From NCBI GenBank assembly GCA_038320885.1, contig JBBQER010000051.1, positions 1 through 28,875 of the forward strand: a stretch of DNA of 28,875 bases. The letters are read 5' to 3'. The stretch comes from JBBQER01 sp038320885. Its GTDB lineage: Bacteria > Actinomycetota > Acidimicrobiia > IMCC26256 > PALSA-610. This document shows, piece after piece, positions 6,524 through 13,508 of the stretch. The translations under genes were made by a program, and so were the position numbers. The stretch's first letter is position 1, and every line of letters starts with the position of its first letter. The notes beneath the pieces are model-generated. The model was not told where the DNA came from. It saw nothing but the letters and a program-made list of their open reading frames with translations, and made no database searches.

Positions 6524-7045
6524 CGACAGACGAAGCCCCAGGATCTGGCCGGCTGGTTCGCCGGGCGGTTGCCCGACGGCTGGTTCACCGGCCCGCCCGA
6601 CGTGACGAGTGACCGCGAGGAGATCCTCGTGGTGGGCACGCTCCCCGAGCCGGAGTACCCGAAGGACGCCGACGAGTCGTCGCGGGCGACGGCACGCGAA
6701 GCGCGCATCCAGGGTTTCCGCGAGGACACCCGCGAGCAGCGCATGCGGATCGCCGACGAGGCGGAACAACGCACCGGCCGCAAGGTCGCGTGGGGCGCGG
6801 TGTGCGGTGATGACCGCCGCGTGTTCACGACGCTCGCGGTGCCGGTGATGACCCGGCTCCGCATGTCCGAGCGCCAGGTGCTCGACACGCTCGTGGGCGC
6901 GGGCGTCGCGCGCAGCCGTTCCGACGCCCTCGCGTGGTGCGTGCGTCTCGTGCGCGATCACGAAGGCGAGTGGATCGACCAGCTCCGCGACGCGCTCGTC
7001 GCCGTTCACGACGCCCGCGCGACGGGCCCGAGCCCCTCGAAGTGA
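6518..7045 (+). CDS. Conserved hypothetical protein with a ribbon-helix-helix-like C-terminus
   Basis: This is a 175-residue soluble protein. Residues 1-105 (AGWFAGRLPDGWF, DREEILVVGTL, GRKVAWGAVCG) belong to no family I can name. Residues about 108-146, VPVMTRLRMSERQVLDTLV then GAGVARSRSDALAWCVRLV, have the pattern of a ribbon-helix-helix fold: a short strand, helix 1, a G-x-(S)RSDAL turn, then helix 2. CopG/ParD-type dimers bind short tandem DNA repeats with this fold. The four octad repeats over its own start fit autoregulation, which is inference. No toxin partner is adjacent: the next gene is a convergent ABC permease 7 bp away. Confidence 0.65.
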   Translation: MTRQTKPQDLAGWFAGRLPDGWFTGPPDVTSDREEILVVGTLPEPEYPKDADESSRATAREARIQGFREDTREQRMRIADEAEQRTGRKVAWGAVCGDDRRVFTTLAVPVMTRLRMSERQVLDTLVGAGVARSRSDALAWCVRLVRDHEGEWIDQLRDALVAVHDARATGPSPSK

Positions 7046-7052
7046 TCTCGGG

Positions 7053-7880
7053 TTAGCTGAGGACGCGCTTCTTGAAGCCGTCGATTCCCAGCTTCAGGAA
7101 GATCGCGGTGAAGGCGAGGAGCGCGAGGTAGATCACGATCACCGCCATGTGCGGCACGCCGTGGGTGAGCGCGACGCGCATCCCTTCGCTCATGTAGATG
7201 AGCGGGTTGATGAGCACGGCGACCTTGAGCCACGGCAACGGCGTGAGCGTCCGCCACGGGTAATACACCGCGCCGAGGAACGTCATCGGGATCACGAGCA
7301 GGCTGAAGATCAACGGCACCTGCCGCGGCTCCACCCGGGTGCCGATCGTGAGCCCGAACGCCGCGCTCATGATCGCGGCGAGCGGGAGCAGCGTGACGAG
7401 GTACGGCCAGTGCACCGACAGATGCACCTTGTTGGCCGGGATGAAGAGCGCGAGCGGGAACACCACGAGTGACGCGAGCAGTGCTTGGATCGCGCCGCCT
7501 GCGACCTTCTCCACCGCGACCGCCCACACCGGCATCGGCGCGAGCACTCGGTCTTCGATCTCACGCGTGTAACCGAAGTCCTGCACGAGCGGCAACGCGA
7601 CGGCTTGCACGCCCTGGAAGATCATCGCGCTGGCAATCGTTCCGCCGACGAGCAGCGTGGCGAAGTCGGAGGGTCGGTTGCCGATCGCTTCGCCGATCTT
7701 CGGGAACACATAGGTGAACACGAAGATCAAGAGCAGCGGCTGCATGACCGTCCGTCCGATGAAGATCCACTTCTCCTTGAAGAGCACGCGGATGTCGCGC
7801 AGGAGGAGCGCGCCGAACGCGTGACGCGCCGACGAGCCCGCCGACTCGACGGGAGCGGTTCGAGTCGCGGTCGCCGTCAT
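7053..7880 (-). CDS. ABC-2 type transport permease (DrrB-like)
   Basis: This 275-residue integral membrane protein has about six predicted helices, including PLLLIFVFTYVF, LVVFPLALFIPA, LVTLLPLAAIMSAAFGL and MAVIVIYLALLAFTAIFL. LLLRDIRVLFKEKWIFIGRTVMQPL is the characteristic N-terminal elbow of ABC-2 permeases, and ALTPLPWLKVAVLINPLIYMSEGMR-like sequence near the C-terminus matches the DrrB/NodJ class. The ATG at 7880 overlaps the stop of the ATPase gene as ATGA, implying translational coupling. A longer open frame to 8213 is antisense-like Arg/His-rich sequence inside the ATPase gene and was rejected. It would export a hydrophobic molecule with the 7877-8875 ATPase; substrate unknown. Confidence 0.9.
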   Translation of the reverse strand: MTATATRTAPVESAGSSARHAFGALLLRDIRVLFKEKWIFIGRTVMQPLLLIFVFTYVFPKIGEAIGNRPSDFATLLVGGTIASAMIFQGVQAVALPLVQDFGYTREIEDRVLAPMPVWAVAVEKVAGGAIQALLASLVVFPLALFIPANKVHLSVHWPYLVTLLPLAAIMSAAFGLTIGTRVEPRQVPLIFSLLVIPMTFLGAVYYPWRTLTPLPWLKVAVLINPLIYMSEGMRVALTHGVPHMAVIVIYLALLAFTAIFLKLGIDGFKKRVLS

Positions 7881-8875
7881 TCGCGGAGGTCCCTTCCCGT
7901 CAGCTGGATGAAGACCGTCTCGAGCGTCGTCTCCGTGACTGCGACATCGGTGATCGCGCACCCCGCGCGCTCCGCGTAGGCCAGGATCTCCGGCAGGCGC
8001 GGTCCGTCCCGCCGGACGTATGCAAACACCGTGTCGTCGAGCACGCGGGTGCTCTCGATGCCGTCCATCGTCGCGAGCGCACGCGCGAGGAGTGCAAGGT
8101 CTCCTGTCGCGCGAATGCGAATCTCGGTCTCGGCCCCGATCGTCGCCTTGAGGTTGGCCGGCGTGTCGAGGGCGAGCAGCGTGCCGTGGTCGATGATCGC
8201 GACCCGGCGGCACAGTTGATCGGCTTCCTCCATGTAGTGCGTGGTGAGCACGATCGTCTGGCCCTGCCCGTGGAGCTCTCCGATCACGTCCCAGAGTGCG
8301 AGCCGGCTCTGGGGATCGAGGCCCGACGTGGGCTCGTCGAGGAAGAGCACGGCCGGTTCGTGCATGATCGCCCGGGCGACCATGAGCCGCTGGGCCATAC
8401 CGCCTGACAGCTCGGCGACGTTGGCCCGGGCCCGGTCGGCGAGCCGGAATTTCTCGAGCATCTCGTCGGTCCTGCGATGTGCTTCGCGTGCGCTCATGCC
8501 GAAGTAACGACCGTGGAAGTAGAGGTTCTCAGCCACGTCGAGCGCCCGGTCGAGCGTGTTCGTCTGGGCAACTACACCGATGTTCTTCTTGGCGACGGCC
8601 GGGTGCGCGACCACGTCGACACCTCCGACCCACGCCTCTCCCGCCGTCGGGATCACGCGGGTCGTGAGCATCCCGACCGTCGTCGTCTTGCCGGCGCCGT
8701 TGGGGCCGAGCAGTCCGAAGATCTCACCCTTGTAGACGGTGAGATCGAGTCCCTCGACCGCGCGCACGGGCCCGGCCCGGCCGGCGAAGACCTTCGTGAG
8801 CCCGATCGTTCGGATGACACCGTTGCTTTGGGCGCCGTGCGGATTGGGTACAGCCGCCTGTGTGTCGATCGTCAT
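7877..8875 (-). CDS. ABC transporter ATP-binding protein (DrrA-like)
   Basis: This is a 332-residue cytosolic ATPase of the daunorubicin-resistance (DrrA) class. Seen: Walker A GPNGAGKTT, Q-loop VVAQTNTLDRALDV with the DrrA-type extended region YFHGRYFGM, signature LSGGM, Walker B VLFLDEPTSGLDP, and H-loop LTTHYMEEADQL. The C-terminal about 90 residues form the usual DrrA regulatory tail. The start is ATG at 8875 behind GGAGG (spacing about 4), with a -10 TAGGAT at 8896-8901, so this gene has a real leader unlike many neighbours. It is the first gene of a two-gene operon with the permease. Confidence 0.93.
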   Translation of the reverse strand: MTIDTQAAVPNPHGAQSNGVIRTIGLTKVFAGRAGPVRAVEGLDLTVYKGEIFGLLGPNGAGKTTTVGMLTTRVIPTAGEAWVGGVDVVAHPAVAKKNIGVVAQTNTLDRALDVAENLYFHGRYFGMSAREAHRRTDEMLEKFRLADRARANVAELSGGMAQRLMVARAIMHEPAVLFLDEPTSGLDPQSRLALWDVIGELHGQGQTIVLTTHYMEEADQLCRRVAIIDHGTLLALDTPANLKATIGAETEIRIRATGDLALLARALATMDGIESTRVLDDTVFAYVRRDGPRLPEILAYAERAGCAITDVAVTETTLETVFIQLTGRDLRE

Positions 8876-8895
8876 CGTGCCTCCGGTGCTCGGGG

Positions 8896-8901
8896 ATCCT
8901 A
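8896..8901 (-). promoter_or_regulatory. -10 element TAGGAT of the DrrAB-like operon
   Basis: On the minus strand TAGGAT precedes the ATG at 8875 by 20 nt, leaving a leader of about 14 nt that contains GGAGG. It is a short-leader promoter rather than a leaderless one. Confidence 0.4.
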
Positions 8902-8948
8902 TGACCGCTCCGCCCGGCTCCTACTGTCGTCATCGGGGTGGTGGTGAC

Positions 8949-8954
8949 TAATGT
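8949..8954 (+). promoter_or_regulatory. -10 element TAATGT, leaderless promoter of the MBL-fold gene
   Basis: TAATGT fits TANNNT and ends 7 nt before the GTG at 8962. This favours 8962 over the in-frame GTG codons at 8938-8944, which lie upstream of the hexamer. Confidence 0.5.
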
Positions 8955-8961
8955 CAGCCCC

Positions 8962-9849
8962 GTGTCGGGGGCTGTCGCGGTCACGTTTCATGGAGTGCGC
9001 GGCTCGACTCCATGCTCCGGTCCGGAGTTCGCTCGCTACGGCGGGCACTCGTCGTGTGTGGCGCTCGAGTCCGCCGACCAGCCGCCGATCATCTTCGACC
9101 TCGGAACGGGTCTGCGCCCGTACGGGATGACCTGCGAGGGCTTGTTCCACGGGACCGCGCTGCTGTCGCACCTGCATTGGGACCACATGCAGGGGCTGCC
9201 GTTCTTCCTCCCGCTGCACCAGGAGGGCGCCACCCTCGATATCTACGGGCCGCGCCAAGCCGAGGGTCCGCTCGGCGAGGTGTTCGCGCAGATGATGCGC
9301 CCGCCCTTCTTTCCGATCCGGCCGGCCGATCTGCCGGGTGAGATTCGCTTCCACGACACCGCGGAAGACGACTTTCCGGTAGGGATCGCAAAGGTGCGGT
9401 CGCGTTGGGTCCGCCACGTCGGGCCGACACTCGGGTTTCGGGTCGAGTGGAACGGCGTCTCGATTGCGTACCTCCCCGATCACGGTCCGGGCACGGTTGT
9501 CAGCGACGCCGACGACTACATCCCGCCCGGCGTGCTCGAACTGTGCGACAGCGTCGACATGCTCATCCACGACGCGCAGCACACGAGCTCGGAGTACGAG
9601 CCGAAGCGGCACTGGGGTCACTGCACCGTGGAGTACGCGCTCCACGTCGCGCGTGAGTCCGGTGCCCGCAACCTCGTGCTGTTCCATCACGACCCGTTGC
9701 ACGGCGACGACGAGATGGATCGCATCGGGAGCGACGCCGTCGAGCTCGGCGCGCGCATGGGCATACCCGAGGTCACGGTCGCTCGTGACGGGCTCCAGCT
9801 GCACCTCGCGGCGCACCCGGCCGAGCACCGCGCTCCGGGCGGGCAATGA
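8962..9849 (+). CDS. Metallo-beta-lactamase-fold hydrolase
   Basis: This is a 295-residue MBL-fold protein. The HxHxDH zinc motif is H70-L-H72-W-D74-H75. Further ligand candidates are the Asp/His of YLPDHGPG, the His in DAQHTSSE and the FHHDP near the C-terminus. TFHGVRGSTPCSGPEFARYGGHSSCV at the N-terminus is typical of the PhnP/RNase Z-like subgroup that acts on phosphodiesters or cyclic phosphates. No signal peptide is seen. Its stop overlaps the next start (ATGA at 9846-9849), so it is coupled to the flavin reductase-like gene. The substrate is unknown. Confidence 0.87.
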   Translation: MSGAVAVTFHGVRGSTPCSGPEFARYGGHSSCVALESADQPPIIFDLGTGLRPYGMTCEGLFHGTALLSHLHWDHMQGLPFFLPLHQEGATLDIYGPRQAEGPLGEVFAQMMRPPFFPIRPADLPGEIRFHDTAEDDFPVGIAKVRSRWVRHVGPTLGFRVEWNGVSIAYLPDHGPGTVVSDADDYIPPGVLELCDSVDMLIHDAQHTSSEYEPKRHWGHCTVEYALHVARESGARNLVLFHHDPLHGDDEMDRIGSDAVELGARMGIPEVTVARDGLQLHLAAHPAEHRAPGGQ

Positions 9850-10346
9850 GCCCGTCGGCACCAGGTCCACTTTCTCCCGACGACGCGACCTACCGGACCG
9901 TCCTCGGTCACTTCGCGACCGGCGTGGTCATCGTCACCGCAATCGACGGCGACGAGCCCGTCGGCATGGCCGCCAACTCGTTCACGTCGGTGTCGCTCGA
10001 ACCGCCGCTCGTGTTGTTCTGCGCCGCGAAGGCGTCGTCCACCTGGCCGCGCATCGAGACGTCCGGCACGTGGGCGGCGAACATCCTCGATGAAGACGGC
10101 GAGGAGGTCTGCCGCCTGTTCGCGCAGAAGGGCGCCGATCGTTTCGCGCGCATCGCGTACACGCCCGGTCGCACCGGTTCACCGATCCTCGAAGACGCGC
10201 TCGCGTTCGTCGACTGCGAGACCATCGCCAAGCACGACGCTGGTGATCACGTGATCGTCGTCGGTCGCATCGTGGAGCTCGGCTACCAGCACGAGGGCAA
10301 GCCGTTGCTGTTCTACCGCGGCGGGTACGGCCGCTACGAGAGCTGA
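9846..10346 (+). CDS. Flavin reductase-like (FMN-binding split-barrel) protein
   Basis: This is a 166-residue protein with the flavin reductase-like domain: FATGVVIVTAIDGDEPVGMAANSFTSVSLEPPLVLFCA, then AANILDEDGEEVCRLFA and HVIVVGRIVELGY. These are the standard FMN/NAD(P)H-binding blocks of HpaC and monooxygenase-reductase components. It would reduce free flavin with NAD(P)H for a partner monooxygenase, but no monooxygenase gene is in this window. The ATG overlaps the upstream stop (ATGA), giving translational coupling with the MBL-fold hydrolase. A role outside monooxygenase supply is possible. Confidence 0.88.
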   Translation: MSPSAPGPLSPDDATYRTVLGHFATGVVIVTAIDGDEPVGMAANSFTSVSLEPPLVLFCAAKASSTWPRIETSGTWAANILDEDGEEVCRLFAQKGADRFARIAYTPGRTGSPILEDALAFVDCETIAKHDAGDHVIVVGRIVELGYQHEGKPLLFYRGGYGRYES

Positions 10347-10358
10347 TCCGAGGAAGCC

Positions 10359-10832
10359 TTGAACCAGGCGTCGGTCGCGATGGCCGCGCGCATAGTGCTC
10401 GCGACCGCGCTGGCGTTCTCCGGATTCGCCAAGTTGCGAGCCCGAGCGGCCGTGCGAGAGCAGGTTGCGACGCTGGTGAGCGAGCGCGCGGCGCCGATCG
10501 TGGCACCGCTGCTGCCCGCCGCGGAGTTGGTTGTCTCGCTCGGGCTGATCGCGTGGTGGAACCTGGTGCCGGGAGTCGTCGCGCTGGCCCTGCTCACGCT
10601 GTTCACGGTCGTGCTCGTTCGCGCGCAGGCGCGACGGGTGCCCTGCCTGTGCTTCGGGTCGTCGACGGTCGACACTCCGGTGGGTCCCGCCGCGATCGTC
10701 CGCAACGGCGTGCTCGGCGCGCTCGCGGTGCTCGCGATCGGCTCACCCAGCGGAGCGAGCGGCGCGGCGACGTTGGTGATCGGAGTGGTCTTCGCCGCCG
10801 TGGCCGGCCAAGCGGTGCACGTGGCCGGCTAG
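10359..10832 (+). CDS. MauE/DoxX-like integral membrane protein
   Basis: This 157-residue protein has four predicted membrane helices. FSGFAKLRARAAVREQVATL after helix 1 and the PCLCFG motif (C96, C98) after helix 3 are hallmarks of MauE-domain proteins, which are related to VKOR/DsbB-like redox membrane proteins and help form disulfides in periplasmic partners. The TTG at 10359 is chosen because GAGGAAG lies 3-9 nt before it; an ATG at 10380 would remove the start of helix 1. It follows the flavin reductase-like gene by 12 bp. A thioredoxin-fold partner usually found beside MauE is absent. Confidence 0.75.
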   Translation: MNQASVAMAARIVLATALAFSGFAKLRARAAVREQVATLVSERAAPIVAPLLPAAELVVSLGLIAWWNLVPGVVALALLTLFTVVLVRAQARRVPCLCFGSSTVDTPVGPAAIVRNGVLGALAVLAIGSPSGASGAATLVIGVVFAAVAGQAVHVAG

Positions 10833-10902
10833 CAGCTAGCGCGCGAGGAGTCGCGACGCTCGGCGGCGCGCAGCGCCCTCTCCGAGGCGAATCCGACAGT
10901 AG

Positions 10903-11328
10903 TTAACGGCGGCGGATGCGGTCGCGGACGGCCACCCCCATATGAACGTGGGTGGTCGCGGCGGTCGCGGCGACGCCCGCCTCGACGAGCGCGACGATCC
11001 AGGCGACCACGTTCAGTGAGATGAGCAGGCCCAGGATCGCGGCGCCGAGCAGGGCCGCGGCCAGCACGTCCTGGGCCCGGACCGTCGCCGGATCCTCGAA
11101 GGTCGACGGGGCCGGGAGCCGGGGGGAGACGAGCCCCGAGAAGAGCCGGAGGAAGGGATTGCCGCCCGGCCCGAACGCGGCGCCGGCTCCCACGAGCACG
11201 GCCAGCACCGGGACGACCCACATCTGGCCGAAGACGAACGCCGAAAGGAGCACCACCGCGACGACTCCCTGCGCGGTCCGGTCGGCGCGAGAGTCGACCG
11301 CAGGAGTCGCAGGAATCGCAGGAGTCAC
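10903..11328 (-). CDS. DUF4395 integral membrane protein
   Basis: This 141-residue membrane protein has two hydrophobic blocks (about residues 20-52 and 86-125), each able to form two helices. FVFGQMWVVPVLAVL, FGPGGNPFLRLF and TFEDPATVRAQDVLAAALLGAA match the DUF4395 pattern. The GTG at 11328 is set by a -10 TAGGGT 6 nt upstream. The first codons include three tandem 9-bp units (11300-11326) encoding an alternating Thr/Ile-Pro-Ala run. DUF4395 genes often lie near thioredoxin or rhodanese genes in actinobacteria; here the only redox-related neighbour is the convergent MauE-like gene. Function unknown. Confidence 0.8.
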   Translation of the reverse strand: MTPAIPATPAVDSRADRTAQGVVAVVLLSAFVFGQMWVVPVLAVLVGAGAAFGPGGNPFLRLFSGLVSPRLPAPSTFEDPATVRAQDVLAAALLGAAILGLLISLNVVAWIVALVEAGVAATAATTHVHMGVAVRDRIRRR

Positions 11329-11334
11329 GCGCGC

Positions 11335-11340
11335 ACCCTA
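11335..11340 (-). promoter_or_regulatory. -10 element TAGGGT, leaderless promoter of the DUF4395 gene
   Basis: On the minus strand TAGGGT fits TANNNT and ends 6 nt before the GTG at 11328, with no Shine-Dalgarno. Confidence 0.5.
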
Positions 11341-11408
11341 GGCGTGACCCCTCCGTCGCCCCGGCCAAAACAGGCCATCCGCCCCTTCCCTAACCGTGGA
11401 CCTTTCGT

Positions 11409-11414
11409 TACGCT
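11409..11414 (+). promoter_or_regulatory. -10 element TACGCT of the FtsH-like gene
   Basis: TACGCT fits TANNNT. Transcription from about 11421 would leave a leader of about 28 nt containing GGAG at 11439-11442, 6 nt before the GTG at 11449. This gene thus appears to be leadered. Confidence 0.4.
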
Positions 11415-11448
11415 CCGTGTTCAGGTCTCGCCCCGAACGGAGTTCCGA

Positions 11449-13398
11449 GTGATATTCGCTGTTGTGCCGGCCGTGGCCGTGGCTCTCGTTGCCGTCGTTG
11501 CGATCGTGCGTCGCGTCCGCCGGGGCAGCGTTTCGGACTCGGCCCGGGGCGGGGACATGGATCTCGGCTCGCTGGCCCAGGGCGACGCGGTCGTCCGCGG
11601 CGCCCAGGTAGACGTCGCCCGCACCCGGGAGCGCACTCGCCGCCGCCGGCTGTGGAAGCTCTTCGCGTGGCTCTCGCCCGTCGGCGCATTCGTCTTCTAC
11701 CGCCTCGCGACGTCGAACCCGATTCAACTCGGCCCGCCGAGCTTCTCGCCCGACCAGATGCAGATCCTCCTGCCGGTCGGACTCATCGCGATCCTCGGCC
11801 TCGTGCTCGTCGTCCCGATGATGTCGGCCGGCAAGTCGCCCCACATTCGTTACGACCCGAGCGAGATCGACGTCACGATGAACGACGTCGTCGGCATCGG
11901 GCCCGTGCGTACCGAGGTCGTCAACACCCTCAACCTCTTTCTCGGCTATCAGACGTTCCGGGAGACCATGGGCGGCAACCCGCGCAAGGCGATCCTGTTC
12001 GAAGGGCCGCCGGGGACCGGCAAGACGTACATGGCCAAGGCCATGGCCCGCGAAGCCGGCGTCCCGTACCTTTTCGTCTCGTCGACCTCGTTCCAGTCGA
12101 TGTACTACGGCCAGACCGGCCGCAAGATCCGCAACTACTTCAAGGAGCTGCGCAAGGCGGCCCGCGAAGAGGGTGGCGCCATCGGCTTCATCGAGGAGAT
12201 CGACGCGATCGCCGGCGCCCGCAGCGGTATGCGTTCGACGCCGCTCGGCAACGGTCTCAGCCTCTACGAAGCGGGTGAGGTCAACCGGAGCTCCTCCAGT
12301 GAGGGCATCTCGGGCGTCGTCAACGAGCTGTTGATCCAGCTCCAGTCGTTCGACTCGCCCATCGGCGGGAATCGCATCCGCGGCAAGTTCGTCGACTTCG
12401 CCAACCGCTGGCTGCCCGCGCACCGGCGCTTGCAGAAGAAGCCGCCGGTGCCGGCAAACATCCTCGTGATCGGTGCGACCAACCGCGCCGCCGATCTCGA
12501 TCCCGCGTTGCTGCGGCCGGGCCGCTTCGATCGCTCGATCCACTTCGACGTCCCGACCCGGTCGGGCCGGCGCGAGATCATCGACTACTACCTCAACAAG
12601 AAGGTCCACGTTCCGGAGCTCGACAAGGAAGAGCGCCGTGACGGGCTCGCCGCCATGACCTTCGGGTACACGCCGGTGATGATCGAGCACCTCTTCGACG
12701 AGGCGCTCGTGTGGGCACTTCGTGACGGCCGTGACGCCATGGGCTGGCGTGACGTGCAACAGGCGAAGATGACCGAGGAGATCGGGCTCAAGCAGCCGGT
12801 CGAGTACACGGAAGACGAGAAGTGCACGATCGCGACCCACGAAGCGGGCCACGCGGTTGTCGCCCACCTCGTCGGCCAGAACCGCAAGCTCGAGGTGCTC
12901 TCGATCATCAAGCGCCGTGACGCGCTCGGCCTGCTCGCGCACTCCGACAACGAGGAGCGCTACACGCGCACCCGCTCCGAGCTGCTCGGCTCGATGAAGA
13001 TCGCGTTCGGCGGGATGTCGGCCGAAGAGCTGTTCTTCGGTGAATCGGGAACGGGCCCGGGCGGCGACCTGGCGCACGCGACCCGCATTGCCGCCCAGAT
13101 GGTCGGCTCGTTCGGCATGGCGGGATCGCTGGTGTCGTTCGATGCGATCGAGGCCGGCCCGATCACTCAGGGGATCGTCGGCAAAGTGCTCGCCAACGAG
13201 GACGCCCGGACCGCCGTCGAACGCCTGCTCGACCAGGCCAAGGCCGACGTGCACTCGATGCTCGACAGCAACCGGCATCTCGTGGTGGCGCTGCGTGACC
13301 AGCTGCTCCTGACCGAGGAGCTGGTCGGCGACGAGATCATCGACTGCCTCCACGTTGCCGAAGAGCGGCACCGGCTCGAGACAGCCTCCAAGAGCTGA
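11449..13398 (+). CDS. Divergent FtsH-like membrane AAA+ zinc metalloprotease
   Basis: This is a 649-residue protein. Hydrophobic segments lie at about 2-20, 71-87 and 105-125, so the N-terminal anchor differs from the usual two-helix FtsH layout. The AAA domain has Walker A GPPGTGKT (186-193), Walker B IGFIEEID (245-252, Glu where canonical FtsH has the first Asp), a pore loop with MYYG instead of the usual Phe-Val-Gly, and the second region of homology ATNRAADLDPALLRPGRFDR. Two insertions relative to FtsH flank the segment after Walker B (about 258-285 and 304-336). The peptidase has HEAGH (464-468) and the third-ligand Asp at about 540, so it looks catalytic. GTG 11449 follows GGAG; an in-frame GTG at 11344 is an alternative. 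It probably degrades membrane or cytosolic proteins. Confidence 0.88.
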   Translation: MIFAVVPAVAVALVAVVAIVRRVRRGSVSDSARGGDMDLGSLAQGDAVVRGAQVDVARTRERTRRRRLWKLFAWLSPVGAFVFYRLATSNPIQLGPPSFSPDQMQILLPVGLIAILGLVLVVPMMSAGKSPHIRYDPSEIDVTMNDVVGIGPVRTEVVNTLNLFLGYQTFRETMGGNPRKAILFEGPPGTGKTYMAKAMAREAGVPYLFVSSTSFQSMYYGQTGRKIRNYFKELRKAAREEGGAIGFIEEIDAIAGARSGMRSTPLGNGLSLYEAGEVNRSSSSEGISGVVNELLIQLQSFDSPIGGNRIRGKFVDFANRWLPAHRRLQKKPPVPANILVIGATNRAADLDPALLRPGRFDRSIHFDVPTRSGRREIIDYYLNKKVHVPELDKEERRDGLAAMTFGYTPVMIEHLFDEALVWALRDGRDAMGWRDVQQAKMTEEIGLKQPVEYTEDEKCTIATHEAGHAVVAHLVGQNRKLEVLSIIKRRDALGLLAHSDNEERYTRTRSELLGSMKIAFGGMSAEELFFGESGTGPGGDLAHATRIAAQMVGSFGMAGSLVSFDAIEAGPITQGIVGKVLANEDARTAVERLLDQAKADVHSMLDSNRHLVVALRDQLLLTEELVGDEIIDCLHVAEERHRLETASKS

Positions 13399-13408
13399 CG
13401 CCGCCCGT

Positions 13409-13430
13409 CCCGCGCATGGAATCGCGTGGG
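13409..13430 (+). terminator. Weak stem-loop after the FtsH-like gene
   Basis: CCCGCGC (13409-13415) pairs with GCGTGGG (13424-13430) through one G-T pair, with an 8-nt loop. It starts 10 nt after the stop codon. There is no T-tract, so termination is only a possibility. Confidence 0.25.
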
Positions 13431-13508
13431 CGAAATCGAGCGGAAGGTCCTGGCAGCCCGCTGGTAGCCTGACGCCCGGGTGCCCGGCCGTCACCGTCTG
13501 GTGACCAC

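Noticed and set aside
6206..7009. 267-residue minus-strand frame opposite the ribbon-helix-helix-like gene
   Set aside because: Leu/His/Arg-rich shadow; the plus strand frame has a plausible fold, start and operator.
7881..8213. N-terminal extension of the ABC-2 permease
   Set aside because: It lies in another frame of the ATPase gene; the ATGA overlap at 7877-7880 is the natural start.
11300..11326. Three tandem 9-bp units inside the DUF4395 start
   Set aside because: They encode a simple Pro/Ala linker before the first helix; too short to suggest a regulatory array.
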